From: Parachlamydiales bacterium
GTDB lineage: Bacteria; Chlamydiota; Chlamydiia; Chlamydiales; Rhabdochlamydiaceae
Assembly (NCBI GenBank): GCA_020050965.1
Contig: JAGVJV010000006.1
Coordinates: 1 to 34,388, forward strand
Direction: 5' to 3'
DNA length: 34,388 nt
Part shown: one piece after another, positions 32,924 through 34,388 of the stretch
Layout: every line of letters begins with the position of its first letter
Position numbering within the stretch: position 1 is the stretch's first letter
Notes under the pieces: generated by a model
Databases searched by the model: none
Seen by the model: the letters and a program-made list of their open reading frames with translations, nothing else
Told to the model about the DNA's origin: nothing
Program-made: the position numbers and the translations under genes

Positions 32924-33227
32924 CGGGGACCGCCTTTTGGATTGTTGTATGGTTGGTTGTACAGAAAGATGGGTGTATGGCTGACTGGCTGTCCAGGTCA
33001 TTGCACTCCCCTTCTTCATATTCGTGCGCAAATTCTTCTTCCCAAAGATCAACGCACTCATCAGAGCAAAAATCTAACTTTGAATCGTATTTTGTTCCGA
33101 GCGAGTTGTCTGAATTAAAATATTCCTCGCACATTGCGCATTCGATGCATCTGGGACCGTACATTTCATCAATCATCCGGTCTGTTTGCGCTTCGTATGC
33201 TATTTGCATTCTGTCGATCCAATCCAT
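32916..33227 (-). CDS. Small zinc-ribbon-like protein with repeat-derived tail
   Basis: A 103-residue acidic protein. CIECAMC (C27, C30, C33) and CSDEC (C54, C58) suggest a treble-clef-type zinc site. The last 25 residues (DSQSAIHPSFCTTNHTTIQK) are encoded by the 4-base periodic sequence at 32930-33000, so its original stop may have been displaced by that repeat. It overlaps the start of the next gene by eight bases. No function is recognised; small zinc proteins in phage early regions often bind host proteins or nucleic acid. Confidence 0.55.
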   Translation of the reverse strand: MDWIDRMQIAYEAQTDRMIDEMYGPRCIECAMCEEYFNSDNSLGTKYDSKLDFCSDECVDLWEEEFAHEYEEGECNDLDSQSAIHPSFCTTNHTTIQKAVPDE

Positions 33228-33369
33228 CGAAATTTCTCTTTTTTAGACTTTACCTTTTGTTATACGCAATACGATATGCAATTTCAGGTATTTTGCCTAC
33301 TAGAAAAGCATCATTAAAACCAAAAAAATTAACCTTTGGAGCCTTGTGGGTACATTTTTTTAGTTTTTG

Positions 33370-33927
33370 CTATTTAAAAAAATGAAAGAGCTCGACAGCG
33401 CCCAAGAATATGCGCTCATCTGCTTCGTGGTTGGTATACTCAATGATCTTCGGCATCTTTCCTTCTTTGTCCAAGATCAGGCAGATGCGTCTTGAAATAT
33501 CGATGCCTTGACTGGCTCGCATAAGATACCGATAGGCTGCCGTTTGCAATTGCCATGAAGGGCTTGCTTGCTGAGGAGTTTTTAGATCAACAAGGGTTTC
33601 GGTTTTGTCTCCCTTGATGGTCGCAACCATGTCGAGTTTGCCAGTGATGAGGTACTTGCTGCAGGAAAGCCTCATCTCGCTTACCCAAACCTCTTCAACC
33701 ATTGTGTCAAACCATTGGATGAAGCTCTCAACGTAAGGCCGGCAATCCCCGTCTATTTTTTCAATGAGGAGATTTTGTGTGTACAGTTCGCAGTATTTGT
33801 GGACTCTAGTGCCCCTGTCTGCAGCTTTTGCAAGAACTGCAGGGTCAATTCCATCAAATGATGTATAGGGCTGGAGGACTTCTGTAACCCTGGCATATCC
33901 TGGGGGGATTTCATCTGAATTATTCAT
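33370..33927 (-). CDS. PD-(D/E)XK exonuclease (RecB/Cas4-like)
   Basis: A 185-residue protein with an AAGGA ribosome binding site. ADRGTRVHKYCE gives H43 and E47, GKLDMVA gives D99, LVDLKT gives D114 and K116, and SWQLQTAAYRYLM gives Q126/Q128 and Y132: the full motif order of RecB-type nucleases. It should resect double-stranded DNA ends to make single strands for the RecT-like protein. It is separated from the next gene by 142 bases, which hold no ORF and may contain a promoter. Confidence 0.8.
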   Translation of the reverse strand: MNNSDEIPPGYARVTEVLQPYTSFDGIDPAVLAKAADRGTRVHKYCELYTQNLLIEKIDGDCRPYVESFIQWFDTMVEEVWVSEMRLSCSKYLITGKLDMVATIKGDKTETLVDLKTPQQASPSWQLQTAAYRYLMRASQGIDISRRICLILDKEGKMPKIIEYTNHEADERIFLGAVELFHFFK

Positions 33928-33976
33928 TTTGTTCCTTCTCTTTATCGGGTATAAAAAGAGGACAAAGCTGTCCCCT

Positions 33977-34240
33977 TTATTTATCTTTCTTTTTCTTTTC
34001 TAAATCCTTTTCATAAGCAATCGACAGCTTGCGGAATTGCGAGCCTAATTTTTCCAGGTCGACCAGCAACTGCCGGACTCGAAAGAGGCAGGAAACAGTA
34101 TATTTTCCAGATTTTTCACTATCCCTTTTAGCTTTAATCAGGTCGTACTTGAACGTCTCCGTTAATTCAAGAATCTCGCTCATCGAGCTCTCTAGGGTTA
34201 GCGTTTCTAGAAACGCTTTATCTATTTTTTTCCTGTCCAT
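33977..34240 (-). CDS. Hc1-like (histone H1-like) small DNA-binding protein
   Basis: An 87-residue protein with an AAGGA ribosome binding site. The helix RVRQLLVDLEKLGSQFRKLS then IAYEK (residues 54-78) follows the pattern RVR.....LEK....RK.SI..EK of the N-terminal domain of Hc1, the protein that condenses DNA in chlamydial elementary bodies. The end is lysine-rich (DLEKKKKDK), but the long basic tail of Hc1 is missing. It could bind element DNA or act as a dominant partner of host Hc1. The likeness is by eye only, and a general helical protein is the alternative. Confidence 0.45.
   Translation of the reverse strand: MDRKKIDKAFLETLTLESSMSEILELTETFKYDLIKAKRDSEKSGKYTVSCLFRVRQLLVDLEKLGSQFRKLSIAYEKDLEKKKKDK
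34200..34217. repeat. 18-bp perfect palindrome inside the Hc1-like gene
   Basis: AGCGTTTCTAGAAACGCT reads the same on both strands. It lies 23-40 bases inside the start of the Hc1-like gene and could be an operator for autoregulation, or a hairpin in the mRNA near its start. As the gene codes KAFLETLT here, chance is possible but unlikely for 18 bases. Confidence 0.5.
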
Positions 34241-34270
34241 AATTGAGTCCTTTTTTGCTTGAGGAATTGG

Positions 34271-34388
34271 TTAATTTAAGGCTAGCATGATGCCAATCCC
34301 TGTAAAAATTCCTGAGAGGAATAACAGCGGCATAGGAAGAAGCATTTTGCGGAATTCCACCTTTAGGGGGGCTGGTCGCCAAACTTGA
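34271..34388 (-). CDS. Partial membrane protein, C-terminal end
   Basis: A reverse-strand frame enters from the right edge and stops at 34271-34273. It encodes at least 39 residues ending with MLLPMPLLFLSG then IFTGIGIMLALN, a transmembrane helix with glycine turns at the C-terminus. It is upstream of the Hc1-like gene on the same strand. Small membrane proteins in this position can be holins or exclusion proteins; no more can be said from the fragment. Confidence 0.45.
   Translation of the reverse strand, partial: QVWRPAPLKVEFRKMLLPMPLLFLSGIFTGIGIMLALN

Noticed and set aside
32759..33061. Full 100-codon frame for the small basic protein
   Set aside because: The extra N-terminal part overlaps the zinc-ribbon gene and the periodic repeat; the internal ATG has a ribosome binding site and matches the recurring protein type.

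Overview
This window looks like part of a temperate or plasmid-like contractile-tailed (myovirus-type) phage genome from a Gram-negative host. One continuous plus-strand block, positions 1-21696, encodes neck, tail, baseplate and a large set of adsorption proteins. A second block, 21817-28511, carries genes typical of a plasmid: a CoiA-like nuclease, a ribbon-helix-helix regulator, ParA, a putative ParA partner, a primase-helicase and a putative initiator. It is followed by about 1.1 kb of 41-bp iteron-like repeats. Virion genes joined to partition and iteron replication suggest a phage-plasmid. The host may be a Chlamydia-related intracellular bacterium: there is an Hc1-like histone domain, and a ParA/helicase/replication-protein set broadly like chlamydial plasmids. 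That assignment is an inference and is not proven by the sequence.

Virion region. 3-2199 holds head-tail connection proteins: an unknown partial gene, a DUF4054 protein, a gp10-like protein, a joining protein, a small protein and a tail terminator. 2208-5171 holds tail sheath, tail tube and a tail assembly chaperone pair with a clear -1 frameshift site (TTTTTTT, 4914-4920). 5168-11924 holds a short tape measure, Dit-like protein, baseplate plug, hub, spike, gp25-like wedge, baseplate J and a DUF2612 protein. 11935-21696 holds tail fibre, collar and about ten adhesin or fibre ORFs built by shuffling a few modules: a conserved N-terminal head, a beta-helix region, C1q-like domains, a conserved C-terminal cap and a duplicated domain. 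A terminator follows at 21695-21745.

Plasmid and replication region. A promoter at 21747-21775 reads into the CoiA-like gene. A divergent pair follows: the ribbon-helix-helix gene on minus, and parA, its partner, primase-helicase and putative Rep on plus. Non-coding DNA from 28512 to 29867 contains six full 41-bp repeats, two versions shortened by exactly 10 bp, right-half-only copies (three of them 22 bp apart) and inverted heptamers. This is the best origin candidate.

Right end. An aminoglycoside-phosphotransferase-family gene (minus) borders the repeats. A small lipoprotein gene (plus) follows, then a leftward recombination cluster: RecT-like annealing protein, its coiled-coil partner, two small proteins, a PD-(D/E)XK exonuclease, an Hc1-like protein and a truncated membrane protein.

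A degenerate sequence with 4-base periodicity (CCAN on one strand, TGGN on the other) occurs at four separate places, two of them inside coding sequence. No integrase, terminase, capsid, endolysin, tRNA, rRNA or CRISPR array is visible; the missing phage genes may lie outside the window.
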